Below are positions 31,557 through 44,387 of a DNA stretch of 64,000 bases, one piece after another (positions within the stretch are counted from its first letter, which is position 1; each line of letters starts with the position of its first letter). A program made the position numbers and the translations under genes. The notes below the pieces were generated by a model. The model was not told where the DNA came from and made no database searches. It was given only the letters and a program-made list of their open reading frames with translations. The stretch comes from Saccharum officinarum (taxonomy: Eukaryota; Streptophyta; Magnoliopsida; Poales; Poaceae): positions 24,419,063-24,483,062 of the forward strand of contig CM036179.1 in NCBI GenBank assembly GCA_020631735.1, in the 5' to 3' direction.

Positions 31557-33821
31557 ATGGCCGCCGCGCCCGACGAGCGAAAGCAGGAGAGGCCGATGAG
31601 GCCCGCGACGTCGCCGGCGAGCGTGGCGGCGGACTTCGCCATCGGCGGCGCGGCCGCCGTGGTGGCCAAGACGGGGGCCGCGCCGGTCGAGCGCGTCAAG
31701 CTGCTGCTCCAGAACCAGGCCGAGATGCTGCGCCGGGGCACCCTCACGCGCCCCTACAAGGGCATCGGCGACGCCTTCGCCCGTGTCCTCCGCGAGGAGG
31801 GCGCCGCCGCGCTCTGGCGCGGCAACCAGGCCAACGTCATCCGCTACTTCCCCACCCAGGTCCGTCCCCGTTTTTTTTTCTCTCCTTTTCCTTAGTATAC
31901 GATTGCTTGATGCGCCTCCATTGCATATGTGCACTGCCTTCTCTTACTGCCAAGCTGCTTATGAATCTGACACCGACTCCTAATCGAATGCCCTACTCAC
32001 AAAATTAATTAGCAATCAAGGCTATGCATGGATTATCCGTTCCTGAGTGCAGAAATTACAGATCCAGGAATCCAGAATTCTTTTTTTTTCTTCGGGGACT
32101 GAGAGTTCCTGAACGCACATGTTTGTTACGGCCTTCCTTGTTCACAATTCCTTTCCATCACAGAAAAGAGAAAAACAAACAATTCTAAAGGTGTTGTCTC
32201 GCGTGTATCCTCCATACTTTGGTCGCAAAGAAAGCTGTGTGCATTTTGCTAAAACAGTTTTGGAAAGAGAAATGGCTTGGTAATATGACCACGTATGTGG
32301 ACAAGGAGTGCTTTCTCTATATATACAATTCAGTGATTCACATCTGCACTGCACTTTTATATAGTGAATCTTCATAAATGAAAATACACTAGGGCTGTTT
32401 AAGGAGATTGTAGGGTGCGTGTTTGTAAGGGCTCTTTCCCTTTATTTTCTTTCTCAATTCTTAATATAATGATACACAGCTCTTGTGCATGTTCAGAAAA
32501 AAAAAGTAGGCCAAATTTTAAGTCATACTTAGTTTTAGTGATGACATAAAAAAACAACCAGACTCAGCATTTGCATCTGTATGTTTTTATGCATTTTACT
32601 ACAAATGCTTATAAGTTCTGTGAAAAGAGCAATCCTCCAACCTTATGCAGGTCACGCGGTTGAACTATATGGCAGCTATCTTTACAGCCAATTATTCGAG
32701 CTATGTTATCGAACAGTTAAATGAGCATGTGCTGCTGTTTCCTGTAGTTTGTCTAACTGTGCTTAATGTTGCATTATCTATGTGTGTCGCACCGCACCCT
32801 GGAGGCGGTGGTGATAAGGTTCTTGTATCCTATGGGTGGCCATTCATATTTATGCTTTGTCAATAATTTAGAACTTGTCACTTATATGTGTTTTGCACGT
32901 AGAGTTGAGTGTGAGGTAGCGCAATCTAAACTCTATATTGTGTGAACTGAGGCTTCTTCTTTAAAGATGCTGAGGCCGGAAAATGAATCAGTTTTTTCCC
33001 TTCTTGACGAAAAATCAACCTAGATGAAACTTCCATTGTGCAGGCTTTTAACTTTGCATTCAGGGGCTACTTCAAAAGCTTCTTTGGCTATGACAGGGAG
33101 AAAGACGGAAAGTGGAAGTGGTTAGCAGGAAATGTAGCCTCTGGCAGTGCTGCAGGAGCTACAACATCATTGCTGCTATACCATCTAGATTATGCAAGAA
33201 CAAGGCTAGCTACTGATGCAATTGAATCACAGGGAACCAAACGCCAGTTCAGGGGGTTGCTGGATGTTTACAAGAAGACACTTACAACCGATGGCATGTC
33301 TGGACTATATCGAGGTTTCAGTGTGTCTATTATGGGAATCACCTTGTACCGGGGTCTATATTTTGGTATCTATGATAGCATGAAGCCTCTAGTTCTGGTA
33401 GGCCCAATGGAGGTACTGACAGTCTCATGAAGTAGCATGGCTATCACAGGAGTTTCCTGCTAAGTTCTGTATAGCACCCTTAACTTTTGTTTTTGTTGTT
33501 ATTCAGGGGAATTTCTTTGCGAGTTTTGCCTTGGGCTGGGCAATAACTACATTCTCTGGGGCCTGTGCCTATCCATTCGACACGGTCCGTCGTAGAATGA
33601 TGTTGACTTCAGGACAACCATTTAAATACAAGAACGGTTTCCATGCAGTAAAACTGATAGTTTCAACCGAAGGGTTCTTCACATTATTTAGAGGTGTTGG
33701 TGCAAATATTCTTTCAGGGATGGCAGGAGCTGGAGTTCTTTCTGGGTACGATCAACTCCAACAGTTGGTGAGCCGGCATGGTCACAATTTTGAGCGCAAG
33801 ATGAAAGGGGCAGTGAAATGA
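31557..33821 (+). CDS. ER-ANT1: ER-type adenine nucleotide (ATP/ADP) carrier, three exons
   Basis: Exons 31557-31859, 33044-33412 and 33507-33821 have GT/AG borders and give 328 residues, the normal size for a mitochondrial carrier family member. Six membrane helices are expected as three repeats. The signature motifs are PVERVK (43-48), LDYARTR (149-155, His replacing the usual Pro) and PFDTVRRR (247-254). The RRRMM nucleotide-carrier hallmark (252-256) is followed by LTSGQP. The His in repeat 2, [10 protein letters not shown] and the lack of a long N-terminal presequence match plant ER-ANT1 rather than mitochondrial AAC (family knowledge). It would exchange ATP and ADP across the ER membrane. 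The start at 31557 is the first ATG, in good context. The frame is intact in all exons. A decayed partial copy lies at 54491-55690. Confidence 0.93.
31860..33043 (+). other. Intron 1 of the ER-ANT1-like gene
   Basis: 1184-bp intron, donor CAG|GTCCGT and acceptor TTGTGCAG. The segment near 32645-32760 is strongly conserved in the decayed copy at about 55385-55500, but its frame is not carrier-like and is disrupted there. Confidence 0.85.
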
Positions 33822-34160
33822 TGTGCATATGGTTATGAATGTATTCAGATCCTTGGTCGAAGTCCAGATCATTCAAATGGGATGCACAAGCAAGAACCCC
33901 TGAGCCTGATGAACTTCACAAAAATTATTGGGGAAAGAAAAAGGAAAACTTTTCCTGGAGATTTTTCTCACAAGGAAGGAGATGGAGTCATTGCAACAAA
34001 AGATAACTCTTGTAAACAGAGAGTGCTGAAATTATATTTAATGTGTAGATCTAATCCTTCAAGTATGAATGCATGTACATGTTGGTGTTTCTTCGATCAT
34101 TTGGGGCAATAGTATCCTGTCAATGTGAAATGTAAATCCAAATCCTTCAGTAGGTCATGA
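33822..34160 (+). other. 3' UTR and downstream flank of the ER-ANT1-like gene
   Basis: Non-coding sequence after the stop. The phrase GGGGCAATAGTATCCTGTCAATGTGAAAT (about 34103-34131) recurs at about 55650-55678 in the decayed copy, showing that the duplication included the 3' UTR. Confidence 0.6.
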
Positions 34161-34378
34161 CCAAACTATTTTTCTAAGGAAAAAGAGATGGATCTCTTGA
34201 CTCTTGAGGAAGGTTCTTCAGTTCCAGATTTGGATTTCCGCTAACATCATATGAGCATGTCATGTGCAAATGCACATGACATTTTTGCAGGGGCGTCCGA
34301 CCTTTTTCGAAGAGGATTCAAGTGGATTTCGCATCCAATAATCTGTCAGCCACTCAAAAGAGGAGTAAAGGAGACTTT

Positions 34379-37300
34379 TGTAACAGAACCGACCAAATTA
34401 TAAGAGTACAAGTACAAAAACAAGCATCGAAGCGCTCAAATTTTCGAACTTGAGCCCATATAATCCCGGTAGTCAATTGAAACCACGAAGGATTTCAAAC
34501 CAACTTGTTTACAACCAAGATCGCATCATTCAACATACAACATCATACGTTACATTTCGCAAGTAGTTTCGAAATAAGTTTACACACACGGAGTCGCAGT
34601 TATTACAAACCAAGTTTATAAAGTAGCGGAAGCAAACACACGCCAGTTGTTTAACTACTGCCAGTCTTGTTGATCAACAACCCGCAAAAGCATCAGGAAA
34701 GTACATAAAAGATGATCACGCCCAAGTGATCTAGTCTTCGTCACCCGCAGGGTGGAGACAATTTTTGCAGAAGCCTTGGTAGAGTATATCATCTGCAACA
34801 GGAGGGAATAAACCCTGAGTACTGGAATGTACTCAGCTAGACTTACCCGTCAAAAACCAGAAATAAGATGACACCAAGGATTATGCAAGGCTTACACAAG
34901 AGACTAACTGACATCACATTTTTGCATAAAGGCATAAGTAATTGAGACTCTTATAACCTGTACTAGCAGTTATTTTTAGCATTTACCTGTCATCTATCTT
35001 AGCACCTGTACTAAACATACACTTGATTATAATCAAACAATTATCATCATTATATCCAGAGCATGTATGAATTGTGGCAACATTGTATCATTCCCTTAAC
35101 CACCAGTTCATTTAATGAGATCTACGTTGCCGCTGCTCAAGTCAAGTGCTCACTAACCGGGAGCGACGGCGATTCGAATCGAATTCCTATCCAGCTGGAG
35201 GGGTATTTCTAACACTCACCGAGTCACGCCTAGCGAGGGCTGCTCAGGTCATCTTTTGTACAGTTCAGGAATCGCGGGCCCGAATAATGTTGCGTCCCCA
35301 AGGGCGACACTCTGCCAAGTGCTAGGGACTCTAACCCCCCTTGGTCTTCCTTTCTCTCCTTCAAGATGCAACCTACCATTCGATTCCCGGCCTGAACCAT
35401 ACTACTCGACTTCGCGGTCGGAACGGCTTATCCGGCCAACTAAGTGTTAGACTGCGTTCAACATGACTCAAGGACGTACAGCGAATCGGTCCTTAAACGA
35501 CTCAGACGGGCATAGCTCCACACCCAAGACGTGTAGTGTCTTGCGGCTGTACTATCGAACTCCCGCCCGGTCTCAATTTCATTTTTAAAGCATGTTTCCA
35601 TCCACGATAGCCATAAAGCCACTCGTGACTCCTTCCTACATCTCGCGGATGACTGGAAATCACCCGACTTATACCGTACTAAGCAGGGCTAAGCATAGAC
35701 ATGTGCCTAAACCTAATATAGGAGTAAGTACGATATCTGGACAAGGACAGGTATAATGCAACAATTGTTTTCATACAACTCCTACAACTTAATGCAGTAA
35801 ACAATTAAAAGTACTCAAGATTAATTTATAAAACAGTAGGTTCAGCATGCACCGGGGCTTGCCTTTCAGAAAGGTCGAAGGCCGGTGGTCAGGACACTCA
35901 GGCAAGTCTTCAGCGGCGTCTCCTCCGCCGACTGGTTCCGCTGGCTCCTCTGGCTGGTCCTGGATTTCCTCCGGAATCACTGGCTCGAACTCGAGGAGTG
36001 TTATCCCCTCCGGAACACCTATTGCATGAGTGCACAATAAATATCATGGGTGCATAATGGTGCAACATGCTCGGGATGAAATGCATTTCAGAAATAAAAA
36101 CAATAATCTAATCAAGTCACTTTATCAGTATGTGCAAATCTCTTCTCCGGTGGAGAAGTACTTACCTAAGCTACTCAAACTAAGATACAGTTGTCCCTCT
36201 TCGGTTAAGGCCCTAACACCTAACAACACAAGAGTAATATTACTTAGGTTACCACAGTAAGACATTCTGGACAGCAGCTCAAAGATTCTAACATAACTAA
36301 AGATTCCTAACTCCAAAAGCTATGGTCTAGGACAATCTGGAAAACTTAAGAAATGCACTACAAATCATTTTCAGACCTCAACCTTAAATTCCTAAGTTTT
36401 CCATGTAGAATTTCCCAAGTTCCAGAATCTGTCCTCTCTAAACAGAGAGTAGCCAATTCTGGACTGTCACTTTAAACAGCAAAAAAAATCCCAAACTACT
36501 AAGCCAATTGCTCCCAAATTTTGACACAAGCTAGTTTATCAAGTTTACTACAACTTTGGTATTTACAAGTTTTCCAGCAAACACTTTTACCAAAGGCCAA
36601 ACCCAAAGATACTACCAGCTGTCCAGAAAAACCTAGAATTGCAAAGATTAAATATTTATTTACGTGGCAAACATCCTCTAAGACCAAACTAATATTACCA
36701 AAAGTTCACATAGGTCACAAAAACACCAGAAAGTAAGGTGTGCCCACCTAGAATATTTATTTACACCCCTTTCTTAATTTATTTAAGTAATTAAGTGGAA
36801 TTTTAAACATATATGTAAACTGCCCCTAAAATTCTACAAAAATTACAGGAGACTCTATGAACCAAAAAGAAACCACTGTAAAAATTTGAACTAAATTTAT
36901 TTACAGAAACTCCCTAAACAAAATTCACAAGCCCAAAAGGCTGATTTTTGTATAATTAACAAATCATATTAAAAAGTGTCAAACAACAGATTTCCTATTT
37001 TTCTTAGACACTTTAAGGTACCAAGACATTCTCCAAAAATTTATAAGAACATTGCACATGTAGAAAAATTACTAAAATTCCTTAAAGTATTTCCTAAAAT
37101 AACAAGATAGCATTATAACTTGAAAAGTACTTAAGCACTACTGCCCAAATTTTTACCAAAGCTAGAGAAAGTAGAAATTAGCCTACCCACCAAATTTCAT
37201 AATTTTTGGAACAATGAAACTCAAGATATGATTTAAACAAGTTTGCATGCAATCTAAAACACATTTCAAAAACCTATTTAAATCTCCCAGAAACTAAACA

Positions 37301-39332
37301 TCACATAACCAACTCATATTTTTCTAAAATACTACACATCATGTAGATCCTAACAAAATTTATCTCATAATTTTTGGGCAAGTAAAACCCTAGATATACA
37401 TTTTCCAAATCTTATCTAAAACTGTGACAGAATAAATAAAAATGAAATAAATCTTATTTGTTACTGGGCCGGCCCGGGAAAAGACGCGGCCCACGGCGCG
37501 CGCGCGGCCTGCTCGGGCTCCTGCCCGCGCGTGACACCTGACAGGTGGCCCCCGCGTGTCGGTGAAAGGGAACAGGGACGCGGCGGCAGTGAGCTCCGAC
37601 GAGAAATCCCTCGCCGCCGGTGGCTCCTCCGACCGATCCAAGTGCACCGGTGTCTTGCCCAAACCCAACCGCACCGAGGCTACCACTTTTCCCCAAAGTT
37701 GATGCACCACCGCACCCAGACCGACGGCAATGGCGGATGGCCGCGGTGCCTGGCGGTACGCCGGCGAGTCCCGGCCGTCGCACGACCTACCGAAGGGCGC
37801 ATCACCTTCCTGGACTCCTAGCGGACCTAACGAGATCACTCCCATAGACGGGGGTGGAGCGGAACCGCTTGACCGCGTGAGCACCTGGCCGGCGGCCATG
37901 GCGCGGCCGTGCACGGTCTCGTTCCGTCAAGGCTGTCCCGATACTGGCGGTAACATTTTCATCCTAGCATCTACACGTGACAGGGAGGGGGAAACGTGGG
38001 TGAAGGCAGACGGAGAACTACGGTGTGGTGTTGGCCACGGTGACTCGCACATGGCGGAGCTCCGGTGAGCTTCGGTGAGCGGGCGGAAACGGCAATGCGG
38101 CTCACCTTGGGCTCAAACCAACCTAGCGACGGGTCGAGGAGGTGTAGGACGGGGAGGCGGAGGGATGGACGTGGTTCGGCAAGCGGTGGTGAGTGCGCGA
38201 GCTCGGAGATGGCTACGGCGGCACTGGCGTCCCGGTTTTTGCCTCGGTGAGCCCGACCAGAGCGAGAGGTGAATAGGGATGGCGAGCGCGAGTGAGTGTG
38301 AGGCGTGGTGTCGGCTCGGTCTTCACCTCCGCGCCTGGACTCACGACGTGGAGACGCTGGCAGAGCGCGGGCGCCACGCGGCAGCACCGTTCTGCCCGGT
38401 CGCCACGACACCGCCTCTGTCTGGACTCTGAACTCGACGGCTTCGGTGTCCATCAACCGACTGACGGCCAAAGTTCAACCGATCACCGTTCCCAATCTAG
38501 CCAGAGTTAGTGATAAGTGTTAACAACAATTTTGTAGAGCTATGTGAGGGCAACAAAATTGTCAATTGGAGCTTGGACTGGTTTGTCCTATATTTGAAAC
38601 TACCGAGCTCTAAAGTGGGGTACCCGAAAACTGAACTGAGTTTCAGTCAACTATGCCGACTGAACCCCATTTTTTCAAGCACCATATCTCCTAAACCATT
38701 TAGAACTAGGTGATGGTGATGTTGACAATGTTGTAGAGCTACACAAGGACTACAAGTTTGTCAATATGAGTGGAAGCTGGTTTGGTCTGGTTTGCAAACT
38801 ACAAGCTTCCAAAGTAGGTCACAGTAAAACTGGAGGGACACTTTTGAGACTTAGAAAAATTCTAAGTGTTGAGACAGCCCCTCTAGCTGACTTGTGGGCC
38901 ATTTTTGAGCATGTTCTGGCCAGTTTCATGAGATGGTCATATTGAGACTTTTGTTCCCCATAAAATTCCCTACAACTTTGCTTAAGGGTGCTCCTCCATG
39001 CAAGGTCTCTAAGCTAGACTTTTTAATTGGTCAAACTAGAGCATCCTAGGGCTAAATGCTGGTCAACTACACCTTGGAGGGCATTTTGGTGATTTTGGTC
39101 AACATGAACCTTGCTCCATGAGTGACCCTAAGTATAACTAAGATGTTGTGAGATATAATTGGCTACTCTACCCTTTAGTTACACCAACTCTCTAGTGCCA
39201 CATGATGTGAGCCAAACAAAACTTTAAAAACAAATCACATTTGTTGCAACCATATGAAATAACATGAAATGATGCATGCTTATGCTCATGTAATGCAATG
39301 CAATTATGGAGCTAAACACCTGAGGTGTTACA
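34379..39332 (-). repeat. 3' LTR of the Tekay-type element (4954 bp)
   Basis: The ends are TGTAACAG and TGTTACA. It contains a GC-rich core (about 37460-38500) flanked by AT-rich sequence. Compared with the right LTR it keeps a 192-bp segment between two ATTCTGGAC repeats (36264 and 36456). No open frame in it shows a known domain. Confidence 0.92.
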
Positions 39333-40263
39333 GCCCTCCCCCCTTATAAAAATCTCGTCCCGAGATTTGGAAAGCGTACCATTTTTCATAGAATTCCTTA
39401 TAACCATCCCGCAAATAGTCTTCCCGTTCCCATGTAGCGTCACTTTCACTACCCTGATTACTCCACATTACTTTATACCACTTAACCACTTTGCTTCTAG
39501 TTACTCGTTCCTGAGTATCGATCACCCGGACTGGCTTTTCTTCGTAAGTTAAATCAGACTCAAGCCTGATATCTCCTAACGGGACTCTTTCCTCAGGAAC
39601 TCGAAGACACTTTTTGAGCTGAGATACATGGAAGACGTTGAATATGGCACTCATTTCAGGAGGTAACTGGATTTTGTACGCAACAGCTCCACTCTTGCCT
39701 ATGATTTGGAAAGGACCCACGTATCTTGGCGCAAGTTTCCGCTTAACACCAAAACGTTGGACACTCTTCATTGGAGAAACTTTCAGATACACGAAGTCTC
39801 CAACTTCAAACTCGAGTGGTTTTCTACGACGATCAGCATAACTTTTCTGTCTAGCTTGGGCTGCAGCCATATGTTTTTGGATGGTACGGACTTGTTCCTC
39901 CGCTTCCTCAACAAAAGCAATACCATAAAATCTCCTCTCACCAGCTTCTATCCAATTTAGAGGGGTTCTACACTTACGACCGTACAAAGCTTCGAATGGG
40001 GCCATCTTAATACTCTCTTGGTAACTATTATTGTACGAGAATTCGGCTAGAGGTAACCATTTTTCCCAAGAACCCTTGGATGAAATGACACATGCCCGCA
40101 ACAGATCTTCCAAGATTTGGTTAACCCGTTCCGTCTGACCAGACGTCTGGGGTGATAAGCAGAGCTTCTCACTAACTTGGTTCCCAGAAGGTGATGCAAG
40201 TGCTCCAAAAGCGAGCAGTGAACTGGGGACCACGGTCAGATATGATAGTACGAGGTATCCCAT
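39328..40263 (-). pseudogene. Gypsy integrase C-terminal half with chromodomain
   Basis: The frame includes the integrase Glu motif SPQTSGQTERVNQ, then NSYQESIKMAPFEALYGRKCRTP and the GPFQIIGKSGAVAYKIQLP segment (GPY/F module). At the C-terminus, about 50 residues beginning LTYEEKPVRVIDTQER and containing KVMWSNQGSESDATWE form a chromodomain. In chromoviruses such domains direct integration to chromatin marked on histone H3. The frame is shifted relative to the upstream pol near 40190. The stop lies inside the 3' LTR. Confidence 0.9.
39333..39346 (-). promoter_or_regulatory. Polypurine tract of the Tekay-type element
   Basis: The minus strand reads AAGGGGGGGAGGGC directly before the 3' LTR. 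It is also coding: it gives the last residues (KGGGL) of pol, whose TAA stop lies in the first bases of the LTR. Confidence 0.8.
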
Positions 40264-41698
40264 GGAGCCGGACTATCTGATTGAAGTACAACTCAGCATA
40301 GTCAGTAGGACGATAGTCTACTCGAACAGGAATGAAGTGAGCCGACTTGGTTAGGCGGTCCACAATTACCCAGATGGAGTTATGATTTTTGACAGTAGGA
40401 GGAAGTCCGACAATGAAATCCATACTTATCTCTTCCCATTTCCAACCTGGGATAGAAAGTGGTTGAAGCAACCCAGCTTTCATATGCACAGCTTTAACTC
40501 TACAGCAGGTGTCACACCTAGCCACATATGCAGCTATCTCCTTCCGCATCTTGGTCCACCAATAGTATGGCTTCAAATCATAATACATCTTATTGCTACC
40601 AGGATGGATGGACAACTTAGAGGAGTGTGCTTCAGACATAATATCATTTCTAAGCTCTCGGTCCTTAGGCACAACTAACCTATCCTTGAACCATAGTACA
40701 CCCTCTTCATCTACCCTGAACTGTGTAGTTTCTTGCTCTTTCATCTTACGCTTGATGTGGAATATACCAGTGTCAGTCTTTTGGAGCTCAATAATTCTGC
40801 TTTTGAGAGTACAACTGACAGTGATGTTGTACAAGACTGCTGGATGTAGAAGGCGAGATCGATGAAAATCAGTTTCAACTAGGGAATGGCAATGAGACTT
40901 ACGGCTTAAAGCATCCGCAACCACATTTGCCTTGCCAGGATGATAGTGCACTTGAAGGTTATAATCCTTAATCAACTCGAGCCATCTTCTTTGACGCATA
41001 TTTAACTCGGGTTGGGTGAAGATGTATTTGAGGCTTTTGTGGTCTGTGTAGATATTGCAAACATTGCCCAGCAGATAGTGCCGCCAGGCTTTCAAAGCAT
41101 GAACAACTGCGGCGAGTTCTAAGTCATGCGTTGGATAATTCACCTCATGTTTCCGAAGTTGTCGAGAGGTATATGCAATCACTCGGCCTTCCTGCATCAA
41201 CACACCTCCCAAACCTATGCCTGAGGCATCACAATAAACATCAAATGGTTTCTCGATATCCGGTTGTGCCAAAACCGGAGCTGAGGTTAGGAGGGTTCGC
41301 AGTTGGTGAAAAGCCGCATCACACTCAGGAGTCCAGACAAACCTGGTGTCTTTTTGTAGCAACCGAGTCATTGGCTTGGCTATTTTGGAGAAATCCGGGA
41401 TGAAGCGACGATAATAGCCAGCCAAACCAAGAAAACTCCGAACCTCGTGAACCGAGATAGGAGCCTTCCAGTTCAGTACTTCTTGTACCTTGGCGGGGTC
41501 CACCATAATTCCTCCATCGGACAACACATGCCCAAGGAAAGGTACTTCTCGAAGCCAGAATTCGCACTTACTGAACTTTGCATATAGTTGATGTTCACGC
41601 AGTCTTGTGAGGACTATACGCAGATGTTCAGCGTGATCTTCCTCATTTACAGAATATATCAGGATGTCATCAATAAATACCACCACAAACTTGTCCAA
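40172..41698 (-). pseudogene. Gypsy pol: RT C-terminal half, RNase H, integrase N-terminal half
   Basis: The 508-codon frame begins [15 protein letters not shown], with the RT catalytic FIDD motif. It continues with [16 protein letters not shown] and [12 protein letters not shown], then RNase H ([45 protein letters not shown]). The integrase zinc domain ([26 protein letters not shown]) and the first two catalytic Asp motifs ([19 protein letters not shown]) follow. All key residues visible here are kept. It ends at a frameshift near 40190. Confidence 0.92.
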
Positions 41699-42390
41699 TT
41701 CGGCATAAACACCGAATTCATCAAGTACATAAAGTGTGCGGGGGCATTGGTCAAGCCGAAGGACATAACAAGATACTCATAAAGACCGTATCTGGTAGAG
41801 AAGGCGGTTTTTGGAACATCTTCAGGACGGATTTTAATTTGATGATAGCCAGATCTTAGATCATCTTGGAGAAGACTTTAGCTTTAGACAACTGATCGAA
41901 CAAGATGTCGATGCGTGGTAGAGGGTACTTATTTTTGACAGTGACTGCATTGAGAGGTCTATAATCTACGCACATTCGTAATGACTGATCCTTCTTCTTT
42001 ACAAAGATAGCAGGACATCCCCACGGCGACGAACTAGGACGAATCAACCCCTTCTTCAAAAGTTCATTCAATTGCACCTTAAGTTCAGCTAGTTCATTCG
42101 GAGGCATCCTATAGGGTCTCCTAGAGATGGGCGCCGTGCCAGGCAACAACTCAATTTTAAATTCCACATCCCGATTCGGAGGGAGTCCCGGCAATTCATC
42201 AGGAAAAACGTCCGGAAACTCATTTACTACAGGAATTTCAGCCAACGCCTTTGCTTGCACAGCATGAACTTCCCCAGACAAATCAACTTTTCTGGGAGTT
42301 GTACCAGAAAACCCTTTTGATCTGTAGGATCTCTGAGCATAACTACCCGAGTGGATGTATCAATGAGTACCCCATTCTGACTCATCCAAT
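41699..42390 (-). pseudogene. Gypsy pol: protease end and RT N-terminal half
   Basis: The frame 41856-42281 carries [54 protein letters not shown] and [22 protein letters not shown], the typical start of Gypsy RT. A one-base deletion near 41860 shifts the frame at the KID motif. The next part ([12 protein letters not shown] sequence) is readable only in another frame up to 41699. Confidence 0.88.
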
Positions 42391-43365
42391 TCATGCCAGA
42401 ATAACATCTATGCCTAAGCCCGGCAAAACCACTAAGGCAAGCGAGTACTTTCGCCCTTCTTTCTTAAGCTCAAGATTTCCCACTACTTTATTTGTGGAAA
42501 TATTCCCACTTGCTGCGCTAATACAATAACCCCCACCTTCAACAGTATGCAATTTGTGTGTAAACTCTGATGCAAACTTAGGACTGATAAAGGAATGCGA
42601 AGCACCTGAATCAAAAAGTACCACTGCAGGATGTTGGTCAACTAGGAACTTACCAGCAGTGACAACCTCACCAGATGGGATTTCCTCAATACTGTTATAA
42701 TGAGCGTGCCCTTGACGGCCACCTTGGTTGACATTCTTCTTAGGGTAAGGACAGTTCCTGGACCAATGGCCTGGCTTGTTGCAGTTCCAGCAAGGCATGT
42801 TGCTAGGAGGGACACTGGAGCTGCCTTGGCTCGAATTACCCTTTGGCAGAGCCACTGTATATGCCTTGCGAAACCCAGTCTTCACTGGCGCCTTCTTTTG
42901 CGGAGGACGGAACTTAGCACTTGTGGCAGGAGGGCGAGGAGGAGCCCTCGGGGCAGCTGGAGCTCGAGACTGTGAAGCACCTGCCTCAAGTGCCCTCTTG
43001 CGGCTCTTAGAAGCAGCATAGATAGAATTATTGTTCTCTTGAGTCAGAGCATCACTGATAAATTCATTGAAAGTAGTGCACTTGCTAGTGCCCATAGTCT
43101 TCATCAGCTTTGGGCCGAGGCCTCTTTTAAAGCTAGCAATTTTCTTGGAATCGGTATCCACAAACTCTGTGGCATACCTTGCCAGGTTGTTGAAAGATTG
43201 CAGATATTCAGTCAAGCTTTTATTGCCCTGCGACAGCCTCATAAATTTGTGTGTTTGATAGCCATAAGACCTGGAGGAATATAGTTCCCACGGAATGCGG
43301 CCTTGAACTGGTCCCAAGCAATCGGGACATTTGCAGGCAGTGTGGAACGATAGTGGCTCCACCAA
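42391..43365 (-). pseudogene. Gypsy Gag C-terminal half with zinc knuckle, fused to protease
   Basis: The frame shows RLSQGNKSLTEYLQSFNNLARYA (gag core). A Pro/Ala-rich basic linker and the zinc knuckle CWNCNKPGHWSRNC (about 42745-42790) follow. The aspartic protease motif VLFDSGASHSFIS lies at about 42593-42630. A missing base near 42395 causes the stop after DVILA. The copy at 46004-47290 has that base but has other deletions. Confidence 0.9.
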
Positions 43366-43727
43366 ATACCCGCTGGACCATGCAGTTGGTGAGAAGCATA
43401 TTCAGTCTTTAGCTCATCAGTCAAGCGAAGCAGACGAAACTTTTGTTCAATAGTATTCAACCACTCATCGGCTTGCAGTGGTTCCTCCGCCTCCTTAAAG
43501 AGCGGGGGCTTAGTATCAAGAAAGTCCTTGAAATCACTGTACTGATTGGGTTCTGGGCCCTGGCGGCCATGACGAGCCTCCCGGTTGGCAAGCTGGCGCA
43601 TAGCATCTGCCAGCATGCGCTGCCCTTCGACCACGGTCTGCATCAGATCAGCCGGGGTAGGTGGTGGCGGAGGGGGTGGCTGTTCCTCATCCTCATTGCC
43701 ACGACCCCGACGGAGATTGTACGACAT
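43239..43727 (-). pseudogene. Gypsy Gag N-terminal half
   Basis: The ATG at 43725-43727 opens MSYNLRRGRGNEDEEQ, followed by a poly-Pro run and LMQTVVEGQRMLADAMRQL. The capsid core WLNTIEQKFRLLRLTDELKTEYASHQLHG and WWSHYRSTLP follows. A one-base deletion near 43250 separates it from the next frame. It forms the virus-like particle shell in related elements. Confidence 0.9.
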
Positions 43728-44387
43728 CTGCAAAATGCATAGCCAATGAGCACTGACGATGTGGGAAGTTTGTAGATGAATTATTGTAAATATGTCAAAC
43801 TGACTTCATGAAATAGACTTCTCAAAATAATCATGGCACAATAATTCATCACAACCGCACAATCCATTCAAGCGCATCAAGTGACGAAATCAGGCGAGGG
43901 AATCCAACAAGATGTACTTTGATAAAGGCTCACTCACAAGGAGCACAGCAGTTACTGAACCGTTTACGTTAAAATCTACGTGATTTTTGACCTTTCGCCG
44001 GTACTTGGATTCGATCTCAAAGTTTTTAGTTGACTGAGAAAGGCTACTTCAAACTGACCACAAAGAGACTTCTCAACGGTAGAGTTCCATGGTGGATCAT
44101 GACTAGCCACCTCGATACCAGCGCGTGCCAAGCAGCACAGCCTTATGTCGCGCGCCATAGGAGGCCCTCGGTTTCGTCGCGGCACCGAAGAGTGCTAATC
44201 GTGACACCATCATCGAACGCAACCAATAAGACATCCAATTGCGATCGAAATTAACAGGTTCCAATAAACATCTAGGAAACATAGGGTTCGACCTTACATC
44301 CCAAAAGTCAAGTTATTACAAAGCCTCACTCCAACACAGGGAGGGCACAAAAGACGATCCTAACATCATAGCTACGCGATAACTACT
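43728..44387 (-). other. Spacer between the H3-tail-like ORF and gag
   Basis: About 660 bp without a convincing coding frame. It is repeated nearly identically at about 47549-48212. The only longer frame (43976-44185) has no recognisable domain and is altered by an indel in the other copy. Confidence 0.5.

Noticed and set aside
32645..32866. Extra exon in intron 1 of the ER-ANT1-like gene
   Set aside because: The frame is not carrier-like, and including it would break the match to the family between RYFPTQ and AFNFAF. The conserved copy at about 55390 is disrupted by a stop.
37390..38471. Open frames of 112-174 codons in the GC-rich core of the Tekay LTR (and 52443-53524 in the other LTR)
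   Set aside because: They overlap on both strands and are Arg/Pro/Ala-rich. They are similar in both LTRs simply because LTRs are copies, and show no domain. GC-rich shadows are the simpler explanation.
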